In this document: piece after piece, positions 12,054 through 22,271 of the stretch | How positions within the stretch are numbered: the stretch's first letter is position 1 | How the letters are laid out: every line of letters begins with the position of its first letter | Assembly: GCA_021030905.1 (NCBI GenBank) | Contig: JAGFMI010000004.1 | Location: 1,612,001-1,676,000, forward strand | Length of the DNA: 64,000 nucleotides | From: Pyrenula massariospora | Taxonomy: Eukaryota > Ascomycota > Eurotiomycetes > Pyrenulales > Pyrenulaceae | Direction: 5' to 3' | Program-made: the position numbers and the translations under genes | The notes under the pieces: generated by a model | Database searches by the model: none | The model's input: the letters and a program-made list of their open reading frames with translations, nothing else | What the model was told of the DNA's origin: nothing

Positions 12054-13658
12054 TTATGTCAAACTTGAGGTCCCCCATATGCCTAAAACGGCCGAAAGTC
12101 CAACCATCAAGCCAACATCTAGAATTCCACAGGACCTGACAGCGCGATTGGGGGCAATCTTGCCCACCTGTTCTCCGCTGATCTGGGTTTGACTAGCTGT
12201 CGCGGTGCAGCTAGACCCACAGGCAAAGCCTGTCGGACAGCAGCCTCCCCCATTACTCGCAGCACAGTTAAACCAGCCGCCAGGACATGAGCCCGAAGGG
12301 CCCTGAGTATTTGCTGTAATACCAGAGCTGGAAGGTGCCACGACGGTCAAACTGCCAGTATTGATCAGAACACTGCTAGCAGTTGGAGGACATGAAGTCG
12401 TCTGACAGTCACGCCCTGTGCGGCAACAACCACCATGATATACGGCTGAACATGCGTAGAAGCCTGTTGGACAGATATCACCCGTGGAGGAGCTGCCTCT
12501 CTCTGAGGTCGTAGAGCCGGACGTGGGTCGGAATGGAGCTCCTGGTGTGGCGGTGGTCGAAAGAGGCGGACAGAGATCGCTCGATCCACAGGCGCGATCA
12601 GTTGGACAACACCCGCCCCCAAGTGAAGCTGGACATGATTTGAAGCCCGTTGAACACGCTGTCGTGGTCCTAACGGATGTCGAGATCGAGTTAGAGGTAG
12701 CTGTTGAGCTTGTTCGTGAGCTTGAAGGAAGTGATGAACGAGTCGAAGATTGTGAAGACGAAGGCTGAGGCACAACTACAGCACTTGTGGAGGTCGTAGT
12801 CACCGGTTGGGATGTCGAGGAAGAAGACGATGATGTTGCTGTGGGCTGAACAGTAACTATCTCTGTAGAAGCCAAGATACCTGAGGGACGTCAGCCCTTG
12901 AAAACGTAACGCAATTGCGTGCAGAACTTCTTACAGCCAACGTTATCGCAAACATATCCCGGGATACAGCAACCTCCTCCAGGATTATTAGGACAGCTAG
13001 AGTAGCCCGATTGGCATGTAGAAACAGAGCCTGAACAAGTTTCTCCTACTGCGCAACACCCTACATCCCCAATGCTACTCTCTGGGACTATCTGGCATGT
13101 TTCTCCATTTGGGCAGCAGCTGTTTGGCCGTCCGATTGAGGCACAACTCGAACTGCCAGCTGGGCAGGAATAGTCTCTTTTTGGAAAACGTGCATCAGAT
13201 CCTGCGAGCTGGGCGATCCTAGGTAAGATGGCGTTCTGATCTTCGCCTATGTTGCCTAAATTATGGAGCGGAAATGATGCATGGAGAAGAGGTAGTGAAT
13301 CATTCTGGATGTGGACCGCTATGGACTCTTCTTCATGTACAAGCGCGCCCAAGGATCTTGTAGGTACTTTTTCTGAGATTTCGTCTCCCGCATGGTCGTC
13401 GAACGACCAGTAGTCGATGAAGAATTTCTCCCCTTCATCGAGAGACATCTTGCGTACCCCTATCGGGAACTGCCGTAGCAGTCGCTGCTGGACGTCTATT
13501 TCTTGCCTAACGAGGGGTTCGTGCTCTGGGAAATACTTCATAGATGCGGGCAAGTTGTACGGCCAGCGTAGACTTTGTCCCAGCGTGAGAGGTGGCTGCT
13601 CGAATATGAAGCATAGTAGAGAGGGAGGAAGTGCGAGTAACTTGGAAGGTAACTTCAT
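12054..13658 (-). CDS. secreted GPI-anchored protein with five cysteine-rich CCPxG modules
   Basis: Two exons (13658-12935 and 12880-12054) give 516 residues; the 54-bp intron uses T|GTAAGA and CTCAG, and splicing completes the cysteine of NVGC. The frame extends 10 codons further upstream but without an ATG, so the start is the ATG at 13658 (MKLPSKLLALPPSLLCFIF), a good signal peptide. A non-cysteine N-terminal domain (about 25-140, containing VGVRKM-type IGVRKMSLDEGEKFFIDYW) precedes five short modules of the form C-P-x-G-x-x-x-C ... GGGCC(P/I)xGxxC. They are separated by Ser/Thr-rich stretches likely to be O-glycosylated. The last 20 residues are hydrophobic (GLMVGLSAVLGIWGTSSL), as expected for a GPI signal. 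Probable place: cell wall or plasma membrane outer face. The biochemical role is unknown; repeated disulphide knots suggest a carbohydrate- or matrix-binding structural protein. Confidence 0.82.
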
Positions 13659-14273
13659 CAAGGCAATGAAAACGATGGATCGGAGCAAAGATCTGGGTCT
13701 GGTTCAGTTGCGGGATAAGCGCAAAATCTGTGCACTGCGTAGAGAGTCTGTTGAATTGGTTGGGGCTTTGATGATGATGAGACTGTTTGCCAGTTACTGC
13801 TAGCTTAAGCGACACAGTGAGTGCAGTCGAGATCTGGATTTATTCCTATCGGGCACACGAGACCTTGATAGAGAATGTTAAGATCTTATGAATAAATTGA
13901 CCGTAGCAGACCTCGCGCTCTGGTGCGTAGGAAACCGGGAAGCTGGTGTGGCTGGGAAATATCTCTGGTGGAGATCTCCGTTTGGAGCTTGGACCATGGC
14001 AACACATTTCCGGATTTGCCGTGGAGCCTCGGATGAGGCAGTTTGCCCTAAGACACTAGCAGTATCTCGAGTCTCAAATATCACGTCCCAACACAAGACT
14101 TCTCACTAACGCGAGGCTGCATTAGAAACTAAGTGTTTGGCATAGGATACTGTTGGCAGCATCCTCTTTAGATGAAGGGAGGTGTGCTTCACTACCGGCC
14201 ATTATGATCTTTTCCAGACTGTCACTTGCAAAGAACCTCCCAAATGCATTTTTATATAACCTACGAATCTGGT
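13659..14273. other. intergenic, promoter of the Cys-rich GPI protein
   Basis: About 600 bp between two minus-strand genes. It holds the promoter of the GPI-protein gene and the 3' end of the acyl-CoA oxidase transcript. Short frames on both strands show no family resemblance. Confidence 0.5.
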
Positions 14274-16622
14274 CTAGAGCTTACTCTTTGAGATGGGCCG
14301 GTTGTCCTTCTTCACAATGACTTCGCTGTCCGGATAGGGATCGAACACAATGTCGTTGAGCGGGTTCTGTTGACTTGCCCTGTGGAACATATCAGTGTAA
14401 ACCTCTCCATCATATCTGCCCAAACTACTATCCAATTGCCAGTCCGGGAACTTCCAGGCATCGACAAGTCTCACGGCATGTGGTCGGATCTCTTCTAGTA
14501 ACTGCATGACTGCCTTTGTCCTCGCTAATTGGATCTGCCGGACCGTGCAAGCAGCGCTTGTGAAGAACTCCGACGCTTCTCTCTCAAGAACATTGAGTGA
14601 GTATAGCCGATACAGCTTCTTAAGTAGCTCAATAGTCTCGTTGTCCAAGGATCCGGTGGTTTCTGGGGATTGCAACGCTGTGTAAAAGCTCTTCACGACT
14701 AAATATTGCGAGTGCGCCGTGCTAAGGCGATAGAAATCGACCAAGAGCGAGTTCCAAGATCTCTTACTTTCGTCTCGATGCTTAAGTGCTTCAAAAGTAA
14801 GATATGAAGTTCGCCAGGCAAATGCATCAACAATCTCAGAGTCGTGACTAAGGACATCGAATGCGGCGCCCATGTCTTGCCGTTTCAGGAAATTGCTCAG
14901 GATGCGCGTCGTGTCATTGTCTGAAGCCTCACCACTCAAGACAGCTCGCGCAGATTTCAGTAGGTACCTGCTGACTTGTTGAGTGAGCATGTAATTGTCG
15001 CCTTCCCATGTGACGGTCTGAGGAACGCGCAGTCAGCTATCAAATAGTATTCTTGTAAGATCGACAAAATGCCATCGAACATGAAATCACTCTCAAGGTA
15101 TGTTAGATGCAGCCGAAATGCCGCAAAGACATAAAGATAGTGAGAAGAGGGGCCGATGGGTGCATACAGTATACATGTAATGAGCCTGAGCGGCTGTGGA
15201 GTGGCTTTATGTTCGATGACACCCATTTGAAAACTGGTGTCGAAAGATGAAACCTGGAGGTTTAAAGCTTACTGGTAAATAGTCGGCATACCAACTAGAA
15301 ATTCCAGCCAGTTGGCTGTATCCATGGCCACCACAAGCTCTCCGGCATACCTCCAGTCCTTCAGCAGCGGTCGTACTTGCAAGAGCCTTCAAACCACAGG
15401 ATGTGGCATGGAGATCGGCCAGGAGATCTGCTCCAGGATGAAGCTCCTCCGGACCGGCTCCCCGGTCAGTTTGTGACAATTGACCCACGTCTCCGGACAT
15501 TCGCTTTTGGTTCTCCTGATAGAGCGCCATCATAGATCTTCCCGTAAAGTGTAAAGCGAATGTTGCCGCCAGCAGGGGAAGTAGCCTTATTTGTACCATT
15601 GTGTAATTGAGAACAGGATTCTCACCTTTTTGGTCAGGAGAATCTCGGTCCTGGAATTGTCTTCTAATGGCGCAGTATCTCGTAGCAATAGTGACGCCTC
15701 GAGCGAGGACAGCCCCCGACTGAAGAACAATGGTACTTCGCACCCAAGTAAGAGTGCCGTAGACGAGGGATGGAGAGGATGGCTTGATGTATCTGTTTGT
15801 ATTTGGATCCACGCTTGAAAACCTTGCCAACATACTATGGTGAGGTACTCTAACCTTATTCAGTAGTAAAAAGCCATTGTCCATGGTATTATAGCCAAAT
15901 TTTGGCCCGATATCTCCGCAATGAATGTTCTCAAGTGGTTCATGAGTCCTGAGGTCTCTGATTTGAAGCACAAATGGGTGCGGCCCGTAGTTCTCGCCGT
16001 TGAGTATAAGCTGAGCCATCACCACGGCGTGATTTGCAGCCTTCCCAAGCGACCCAATCCACCACTTCGAAGCCGTCAGGTACGGAGAATGTAGGGTGAA
16101 GGTCTTGTCTTCCGGATTCCAAGTAGCAGTTGTCTCCAAGCCTCTGACGTTCGACCCGTGACCGAGCTCAGTCTGCGCATAGCAGCCAATATGCTCATAC
16201 CTCTCCGCTTTGTCAAGGAAGAGTCGATGCTGTTCAGACGTGCCTTGATCACGCAGAGTCTTTTTATACATGTGCTCGTGTAATCCGTATGGTGTTGGCT
16301 CTGCAATTAATTCGTTTGCGGTAATGTCATCTTCTTCTATCCACTTGTGCTGAACAGAAAGCTGTCGTAAACGCTTCGCTCGAGCCATTGCTCTTTGGAT
16401 CCTGTCCACTCGGCCATCGAAGTAGTTGCTTGATTTGTCAAAGATCGGATCAGATCGCAAAATCTGCAGAATCCTTTCTCGCCGTAGCAGAAGCTCTTTT
16501 GTAAATAGAAAATTTGAGAGTTTGTCCACGTCTAGGTTCGATTTCGCGCGCTCTTCCCGCAGAGCAGCACCCTGAGGATTAGAAGGTTTTAACGCCTTGA
16601 CCCAAGAAGGCTCTGGTGCCAT
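14274..16622 (-). CDS. peroxisomal acyl-CoA oxidase
   Basis: Exons 16622-15273 and 15017-14274 encode 697 residues, the usual length for fungal acyl-CoA oxidases. The enzyme oxidises acyl-CoA to trans-2-enoyl-CoA with FAD and O2, producing H2O2, the first step of peroxisomal beta-oxidation. Visible signatures: the FAD/substrate segment CYAQTELGHGSNVRGLETTA (about 150-170); the flavin-adjacent block near GDIGPKFGYNTMDNG; the catalytic glutamate region EGLEVCRRACGGHGYS (about 425-440); and a perfect C-terminal -SKL peroxisomal targeting signal. The 255-bp intron joins SWYADYLP to TVTWEGDNYMLTQQ, exactly as in the family. I placed the start at MAPEPSW; the frame continues upstream with a hydrophobic MFSDFLISL stretch that would suit the ER rather than a peroxisome. 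It is divergent from a sugar transporter, with no obvious functional link. Confidence 0.94.
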
Positions 16623-17082
16623 TGTGAAAATGAGAGTGAAAAGCACTTTGCAGAGAAGGGAACACGGAAGACTGCAGCCGACCAAAGAAATGAGAAAATC
16701 ACTGAACAATAATCAATTACATCGAGAAGCCCAAGGCCCTGGTCATGTTGTTAGCCGAGGCTCGACGTCACTGGCCAAACCCTGGCTGTCGATCTGTTAG
16801 CGCAACAGTCTCCGAGGTCCGACAACGTCAGGGAAGGCTTTGAGAAGTTCTACTGATTTGGTACTAATAATAGAAGTCGAAGCTTTGAAACGTGTGCAGG
16901 ACAGCCTCGGGAAAGGAAACGGACTGGCTCGGTCGGTTAACTGCGGCGTCACGAGTGAAACTGTGATTGACTCTCCGACTGACCTCGACGTTCGCGTCCT
17001 CCATCGCGTGACTGCATGCGCATCAAGGCTCATCGCCGCGATTTATGGATTCGGTCGCTTACGAGAATGTGGCGATTCACGC
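16623..17082. promoter_or_regulatory. shared divergent promoter, acyl-CoA oxidase / sugar transporter
   Basis: 460 bp between two start codons facing away from each other. It must carry both promoters. I see no strong TATA box or repeated operator; the frame of the transporter runs through it without a stop, but the protein it would add is unlike the family. Confidence 0.5.
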
Positions 17083-18717
17083 ATGTCTCTTCCAGCACAT
17101 TCGTCTAGTCAGAAGAGGCCTGTATCTATCTGGGGCGACATCGAAATGCGAGAAATAGAGCCAGTGGAAGGAGACTCTGGGGCCGAAGAGCCTTTGATTC
17201 GATCTCACACCGGTGATATCGACGACGTGCGAAGAGAGTCATCCGCAAGTGGCAGAAACCGGTTTCTCTGGGCATTGACATTCTCTGCAGGGATCGGTGG
17301 ACTTCTTTTTGGCTACGATACCGGCGTCATATCGTCGACATTGGTTTCGCTTCATTCGGACCTGTCACATCGTTTACTCGGGACGCTCGATAAGAGTTTG
17401 ATCACCTCTAGCACCTCTCTTTCAGCTCTCTTTGCGTCTCCAGTTGCCGGCATTTGCGCGGATCGGTTTGGGCGCAAGGCGGTCATTCTCGGCGCAGATG
17501 GACTGTTCATTCTCGGCGCACTATGGCAAGCCTTTTCAACCACGGTCTTGGGCATGGTGATGGGCCGAAGCATTGTTGGCCTTGCGATTGGGGCAGCGTC
17601 GATGTGCGTGCCTTTGTATATTGGCGAAATTGCGCCTCAGGATTCTCGAGGGCGGCTCGTGACGGTCCAGAACCTGCTAATTACAGGAGGGCAAGTCGTC
17701 GCTTACATCGTGGGTTGGCTATTCTCGACCGCCGCTGGTGGCTGGAGATGGATGGTTGGGCTTGGTGCACTTCCTGCTCTTTTGCAATCCTGCATCCTCG
17801 TCTTTATGCCAGACACGCCACGCTATTTGGCCAAAGCTGGCAGGGACGATGAGGCTCGAAAGGTCCTCCAGGTGATCTATACGTCTATCGATCCTGCGAG
17901 CCGAACCCATAGTCAAAGCAGAGCGAACGAAATCCTTTCTCAAATCCACCAAGAAATCCAAAACGAAACTTCCCTTCGCCCAAAAGAAACTTCAATCCTG
18001 CGCCTGCTTCTCACCACTCCGGCACACGCCCGAGCCCTCACGATCGCCTGCCTCCTCCAAGCCCTCCAACAGCTCTGCGGCTTTAACAGCATCATGTACT
18101 TTTCCGCAACCATCTTCTCTCTCCTTCACTTCTCCTCCCCAACGCTCATCTCCCTCACCGTCGCGGGCACCAACTTCCTCTTCACAGTCGCCGCCTTCCA
18201 CCTCATCGACCGCATCGGCCGTCGCCGCATCCTGATCTTCACCATCCCAATAATGATCCTCTCCCTCCTCCTCTGTGCCGTCTCATTCTCCTTCCTCGAT
18301 CTGCCCCTTCTCAACCCACCCACATCGCCCTCTACAAACCTCCCCCCAACCGTAGACGACGACGACGAGTCCCGCCTCCCCGCCCTCCTCATCCTCTTCT
18401 CCCTCCTCCTCTACACCGCCCCCTACGCCACCGGCCTCGGCGTCGTCCCCTGGCAGCAATCCGAACTCTTCCCCCTCTCCGTCCGCTCCCTCGGCTCCAG
18501 CATCGCCACGGGGACGAACTGGCTCTGCAACCTCGTCGTCGGCTTCACTTTCCTCCCGCTGATGGAGTACCTCGGGGCGAATTGGACGTTTGGCATGTAT
18601 GCGCTGATTTGCATCGTGGGCTGGGTGGCTGTTTGGTGTTGTTATCCGGAGATGAGCGGGCTGAGCTTAGAGGAGGTGACTAGGGTATTGGAGCATGGGT
18701 GGGGGGTGGGAAGCTGA
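17083..18717 (+). CDS. MFS sugar transporter, myo-inositol (ITR) type
   Basis: A single exon of 544 residues. After a polar 60-residue N-terminus come 12 predicted membrane helices. Family signatures: GGLLFGYDTGVISS in helix 1; DRFGRK in the loop 2-3; PDTPRYLAKAGR after helix 6; QQLCGFNSIMYFSATIF in helix 7; DRIGRRR in loop 8-9; and the end PEMSGLSLEEV. The closing run GTNWLCNLVVGFTFLPLMEYLG followed by PEMSGL is the pattern of fungal proton-coupled inositol carriers rather than of hexose carriers, so inositol is the likeliest substrate; other polyols remain possible. The second half (from about 17990) is unusually C-rich on the coding strand, with long runs of CTC/TCC codons, unlike the first half. 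Start chosen at 17083 because upstream in-frame sequence lacks family similarity. Confidence 0.88.
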   Translation: MSLPAHSSSQKRPVSIWGDIEMREIEPVEGDSGAEEPLIRSHTGDIDDVRRESSASGRNRFLWALTFSAGIGGLLFGYDTGVISSTLVSLHSDLSHRLLGTLDKSLITSSTSLSALFASPVAGICADRFGRKAVILGADGLFILGALWQAFSTTVLGMVMGRSIVGLAIGAASMCVPLYIGEIAPQDSRGRLVTVQNLLITGGQVVAYIVGWLFSTAAGGWRWMVGLGALPALLQSCILVFMPDTPRYLAKAGRDDEARKVLQVIYTSIDPASRTHSQSRANEILSQIHQEIQNETSLRPKETSILRLLLTTPAHARALTIACLLQALQQLCGFNSIMYFSATIFSLLHFSSPTLISLTVAGTNFLFTVAAFHLIDRIGRRRILIFTIPIMILSLLLCAVSFSFLDLPLLNPPTSPSTNLPPTVDDDDESRLPALLILFSLLLYTAPYATGLGVVPWQQSELFPLSVRSLGSSIATGTNWLCNLVVGFTFLPLMEYLGANWTFGMYALICIVGWVAVWCCYPEMSGLSLEEVTRVLEHGWGVGS

Positions 18718-19610
18718 AATTTTTGGATCACAAGGCGCAGGATAGGAATAGACGGAAAAGATAGAATGCCTATTATTTCCCTACCTTCCCCACTTCTCTT
18801 GCACTATGATCGCAGCATCCCATAATCACCTACATACTCGTACGCTCGGTCCCCTTAAAAGTCATTCGTTGAAAGACAAAAAGTAGTACTACGTCCAGCT
18901 ATTTTTATCTCACTCTAAACCGATGAGCGCTTTGCGTGGATTGCACCATTAAACGTGAAAAGGAGATTGACATGGTGTTCTGTAAAGTCTCAAGTCCGAA
19001 TGGACGTTCGGCCGTAATCTTTAATTTATTTCTCTAACTAGGATGACTATCTACTCGCTGCATCCACTCATGGCACGACACCTAGAAGGACGCCTGGTGG
19101 AAATCCCCATGTCCGAGACCATAGCAACAGTTGCTACAGTAAATCCATACATCTCCATTGCGTGACCTGATCATTCGCGAAGGAGGAGTCGAGTAATGGT
19201 GGCAGTCCGCTTGCATCAAAAAGTTTATGCAAGCAATGATGCAAGGTCCGTTCGTAGAATCGAAAATTGAGATGAAACTTTGTGCACGCTCCCAGTAAAC
19301 CCCACCAAATCGCTGGGTCCAAAGGGAGCGTCAACATGCACACGAAAAGTGTTGAGAAAGATTCACTTTGCAAGCGTAACGTCAAACACTCTAGATCAAT
19401 TGTTTGTTGGTTGGGTGGGAAGAAGAATCATGACTGCGCAAAGTTGGCAGGACTCCGAGGTGGGGAATACCGCTCGACCAAGAACCAACGAGAGCAAAAT
19501 CGCGCTGAGGGGAATCCCAAATCCAAACTGTTTTCAACTCCGAAGCCGTGATTGTCAGACATTAAAAGGAAATTCGTATATAGGTCAAGGGAAGACGCAA
19601 TGTGCCGCAG
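18718..19610. other. convergent intergenic region
   Basis: About 890 bp between the 3' ends of two converging genes. Contains AT-rich stretches (about 18840-19060) likely to serve as poly(A) regions. No gene or repeat recognised. Confidence 0.5.
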
Positions 19611-22271
19611 TCACTTGTCCTTTTGACGCCAGAAATGCATCAGACGACTGATTCGATTCGGCTTCTTGGCAGCAGGTAATCTTTGTTGGTCAAGCTCAGT
19701 AGCCGATTCTCCGAACCTCAGCTTGGATTTCTCGCCGTGGGATGAACCGGGAATCAGCTTTGACAAGCTAGCTAGGGAGGCTCGCTTGCTCGCACGAGCC
19801 GAGGACATGATAATGGGGGCAGATTCGGAGAAGGATCGCTGTGTGGGCTGTTCGATTGACGACCTCGTATGCACACTACCCGACACCCGTGGATGGACAC
19901 CGGTTGCAGTTGAGACACTATCGCTTAGAGAAGGTACGTCTTCAGTCGATAGTCGGCGTGAATTGGGATGTACGTCGGCCCGAAATCGACCATGACGAAG
20001 GTGGGTGTCGTAGCCGGAATCAGTGTCGGCGAATGATATTGCAGAGTTTGGGGCGGATTGGAAATCGCCTGATGATGCGTAAGATATTGGAGATGATTGA
20101 TACGCAAAATCAATTGGGACCGAGACAGGACGGATCGCAAGAGGGTCGACCAAGTCCGATTCTGTGACCGTAGAGTCAGAAGTTCGCGTCACCGGAGCCT
20201 TCAACTCTGATTCTGCTTCTGGAAATCCAAAATCTTCTGACTCTCGAGCCGAGCCGGTAGAGTCTGTCTCATTCCCATCGGATATTTTAATTCTGGGCGA
20301 TTCTGCGCCAGAATCGGTCCGGATTGGAGCCGGTTTCCTTGGGGTCTTCCCTGCCAGATAATCATCCTCTTCTTCTTCATCCAAGACTTCATCAACACCC
20401 ATCGAAGAGTTACTACCATAACGATGCATGGCGAGAATTGTCTTGTTAGGCGGTGGTAGATGCGGAGCACTCTCAGCCCGCCGATGCAGATTACCAAAAG
20501 CGTCGGTGGTGGACCGAATTCCGCCACTGTGAAGCCGAGCCCGTGCTGCTGTGAAACCAGTCTGAGGGAGGCTCTCTTCGCTACCAAATGGGCCTAGAGC
20601 GGCATCAAGATCAATCACAGGGCTAGATACGTCAGGTTCCTGCTGTCTAGAGCTGCTGACAGGCAGCGCAATGTTGGACATGAGAAGAGCTGGCGCGCTC
20701 GGTCTGGAGGCTAGCCGAGGCGGACTCTCACGAAGCACAACAGTATTATCCTCATCAAAAACCGAATCTGGGATGGAGCGGCTCAATGGTGGAGTTGGAG
20801 TGCGGCGGCCCTTCGCTTTCGGAGACCGTGTCTTTGCCTTGCGAGAGAAAATCCCGGTCGTCAGTGTCTTGACCTTCCTCTTCTTGATGCTGGCTTTACG
20901 TTCAGGCGAGGTGCGAGGTCTTGGCGGATCTGAGGCCGCATCGATGGTCCAGGACGGAGTGGCTTCAACCAAAGGATCTACAATTTCGCAAGCGGGGGTT
21001 GCTCTGGGGGATACTTCTTCGGGGCTGTTGTAACCTGACCAGAGGTGCTTCTTTTTGACAGGTAAAGCCTCGCTGGTGGAGCCTAACGGATTGTCCAATG
21101 AAGAAGCGCCTAAGCCACGATGTGATGAGGGCACATTCTCGAAGCTGTCCTTTGGAATATTATCAATACGGCTCGGACTAGTAGCATCAGCGGTTTTGGG
21201 ACGGGGACGGGGACTGTTCTCTTCAGTGCTGAGGCTGAGCGAAGACTTCGACTTTGAAGGAGAGCTAATAGCGCTGAGCGAATTGATGCTGTTTGACAGA
21301 GAATGACCATTCCGTATCGTAGAGGTGCTATCTTCTGTTTCCGAGGAGATGAGGGAGAGGGGGCGTGGAATTAGATCGACTGTTTCGGAGAACCCTACTC
21401 GAGGTCGGGGTGTTCCCTGGGCACTTTGTCGGCGGCTTGGTGATATCGGCGGGGACTTTCCAAAAAATCCTGTAGATGATGCAGCTGAGCGAGGTGGTGA
21501 ATCTTCATCATCAAAGAATTGTTTTGATTCCGCTGGAGTTGAGGGTGCTGAACCAGCGCGGTGCTTAGATATAGCACTCTCTTTGATGATATTAGATTTC
21601 TCCACATCGGATATTGAGACAGCTTCGGAGCGTCTGTGGCTATGTCTCTTGCCGGAAGGAGGTCCAAGGTTAGAGATCGGTGGTCCCGTGGAAGTACTGC
21701 CTTCACCTTTCGCTGGGCTGGTACTGAAGGAGCTGGGGCTGGTCATTGGAGTTCCTTCACCACCGATGAACTCGCTTCCCCGTCGACGATGGCCTCCTGT
21801 CCTCGTTTCTCCAAAAGTCACTTTGGTTGGGCTGTTGGAGGCCTGAGACTTTATTGCTGTATTGGTACCTGGGTTGAAGCTGAAAGCTGGCAATGTTGCG
21901 GGTTTTGCAGACTTTGCGCTGTCAAGATTTGATGCCATCTCTTCAAGTATTGGGTGTGTTGGGCTCGGAGAGGGATCTGGTTTGAGATTGGCTCCAGGGT
22001 TGAAGGAGAAGTCTGGTAGAGGCGGTACGCGCCGGCTTCTGGAAGCTTGACGGCCATGCTGAAAGCCAGGTGCTGGCATTTTTGGGGCCGCTGCAGTAGT
22101 ATTTGGCAATGCCACTGGCTTCACTACAGGAAATTGAAACGCAGGGAGATTTTCTCTTTCGGAGGTCGCTTCCAGATATTCGAATGGGGGTGTGGTTGTT
22201 TGGTCATAATGATTCAAGAGAGGAGACTGAGAACCTAAAGGCAATGGTGCAGGCACCGGCGCTGAAGCCAT
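19611..22271 (-). CDS. large disordered Ser/Pro-rich fungal protein with LPxFxFNPG motifs
   Basis: A single exon of 886 residues beginning at the ATG at 22271. Almost the whole chain is low-complexity Ser/Pro/Arg sequence. Three related short motifs sit near the N-terminus: LPAFQFPVV (about 43), LPDFSFNPGAN (about 86) and LPAFSFNPGTN (about 125). Many SP/TP and RRxS-like sites suggest heavy phosphorylation. A short basic conserved-looking end (RISRLMHFWRQKDK) could contact membranes or a partner. I recall similar fungal proteins filed as 'cell wall proline rich protein', but I see neither a signal peptide nor a membrane segment, so an intracellular regulator is more likely than a wall protein. 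No enzymatic domain is visible. A spliced 5' leader upstream cannot be excluded. Confidence 0.8.
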   Translation of the reverse strand: MASAPVPAPLPLGSQSPLLNHYDQTTTPPFEYLEATSERENLPAFQFPVVKPVALPNTTAAAPKMPAPGFQHGRQASRSRRVPPLPDFSFNPGANLKPDPSPSPTHPILEEMASNLDSAKSAKPATLPAFSFNPGTNTAIKSQASNSPTKVTFGETRTGGHRRRGSEFIGGEGTPMTSPSSFSTSPAKGEGSTSTGPPISNLGPPSGKRHSHRRSEAVSISDVEKSNIIKESAISKHRAGSAPSTPAESKQFFDDEDSPPRSAASSTGFFGKSPPISPSRRQSAQGTPRPRVGFSETVDLIPRPLSLISSETEDSTSTIRNGHSLSNSINSLSAISSPSKSKSSLSLSTEENSPRPRPKTADATSPSRIDNIPKDSFENVPSSHRGLGASSLDNPLGSTSEALPVKKKHLWSGYNSPEEVSPRATPACEIVDPLVEATPSWTIDAASDPPRPRTSPERKASIKKRKVKTLTTGIFSRKAKTRSPKAKGRRTPTPPLSRSIPDSVFDEDNTVVLRESPPRLASRPSAPALLMSNIALPVSSSRQQEPDVSSPVIDLDAALGPFGSEESLPQTGFTAARARLHSGGIRSTTDAFGNLHRRAESAPHLPPPNKTILAMHRYGSNSSMGVDEVLDEEEEDDYLAGKTPRKPAPIRTDSGAESPRIKISDGNETDSTGSARESEDFGFPEAESELKAPVTRTSDSTVTESDLVDPLAIRPVSVPIDFAYQSSPISYASSGDFQSAPNSAISFADTDSGYDTHLRHGRFRADVHPNSRRLSTEDVPSLSDSVSTATGVHPRVSGSVHTRSSIEQPTQRSFSESAPIIMSSARASKRASLASLSKLIPGSSHGEKSKLRFGESATELDQQRLPAAKKPNRISRLMHFWRQKDK

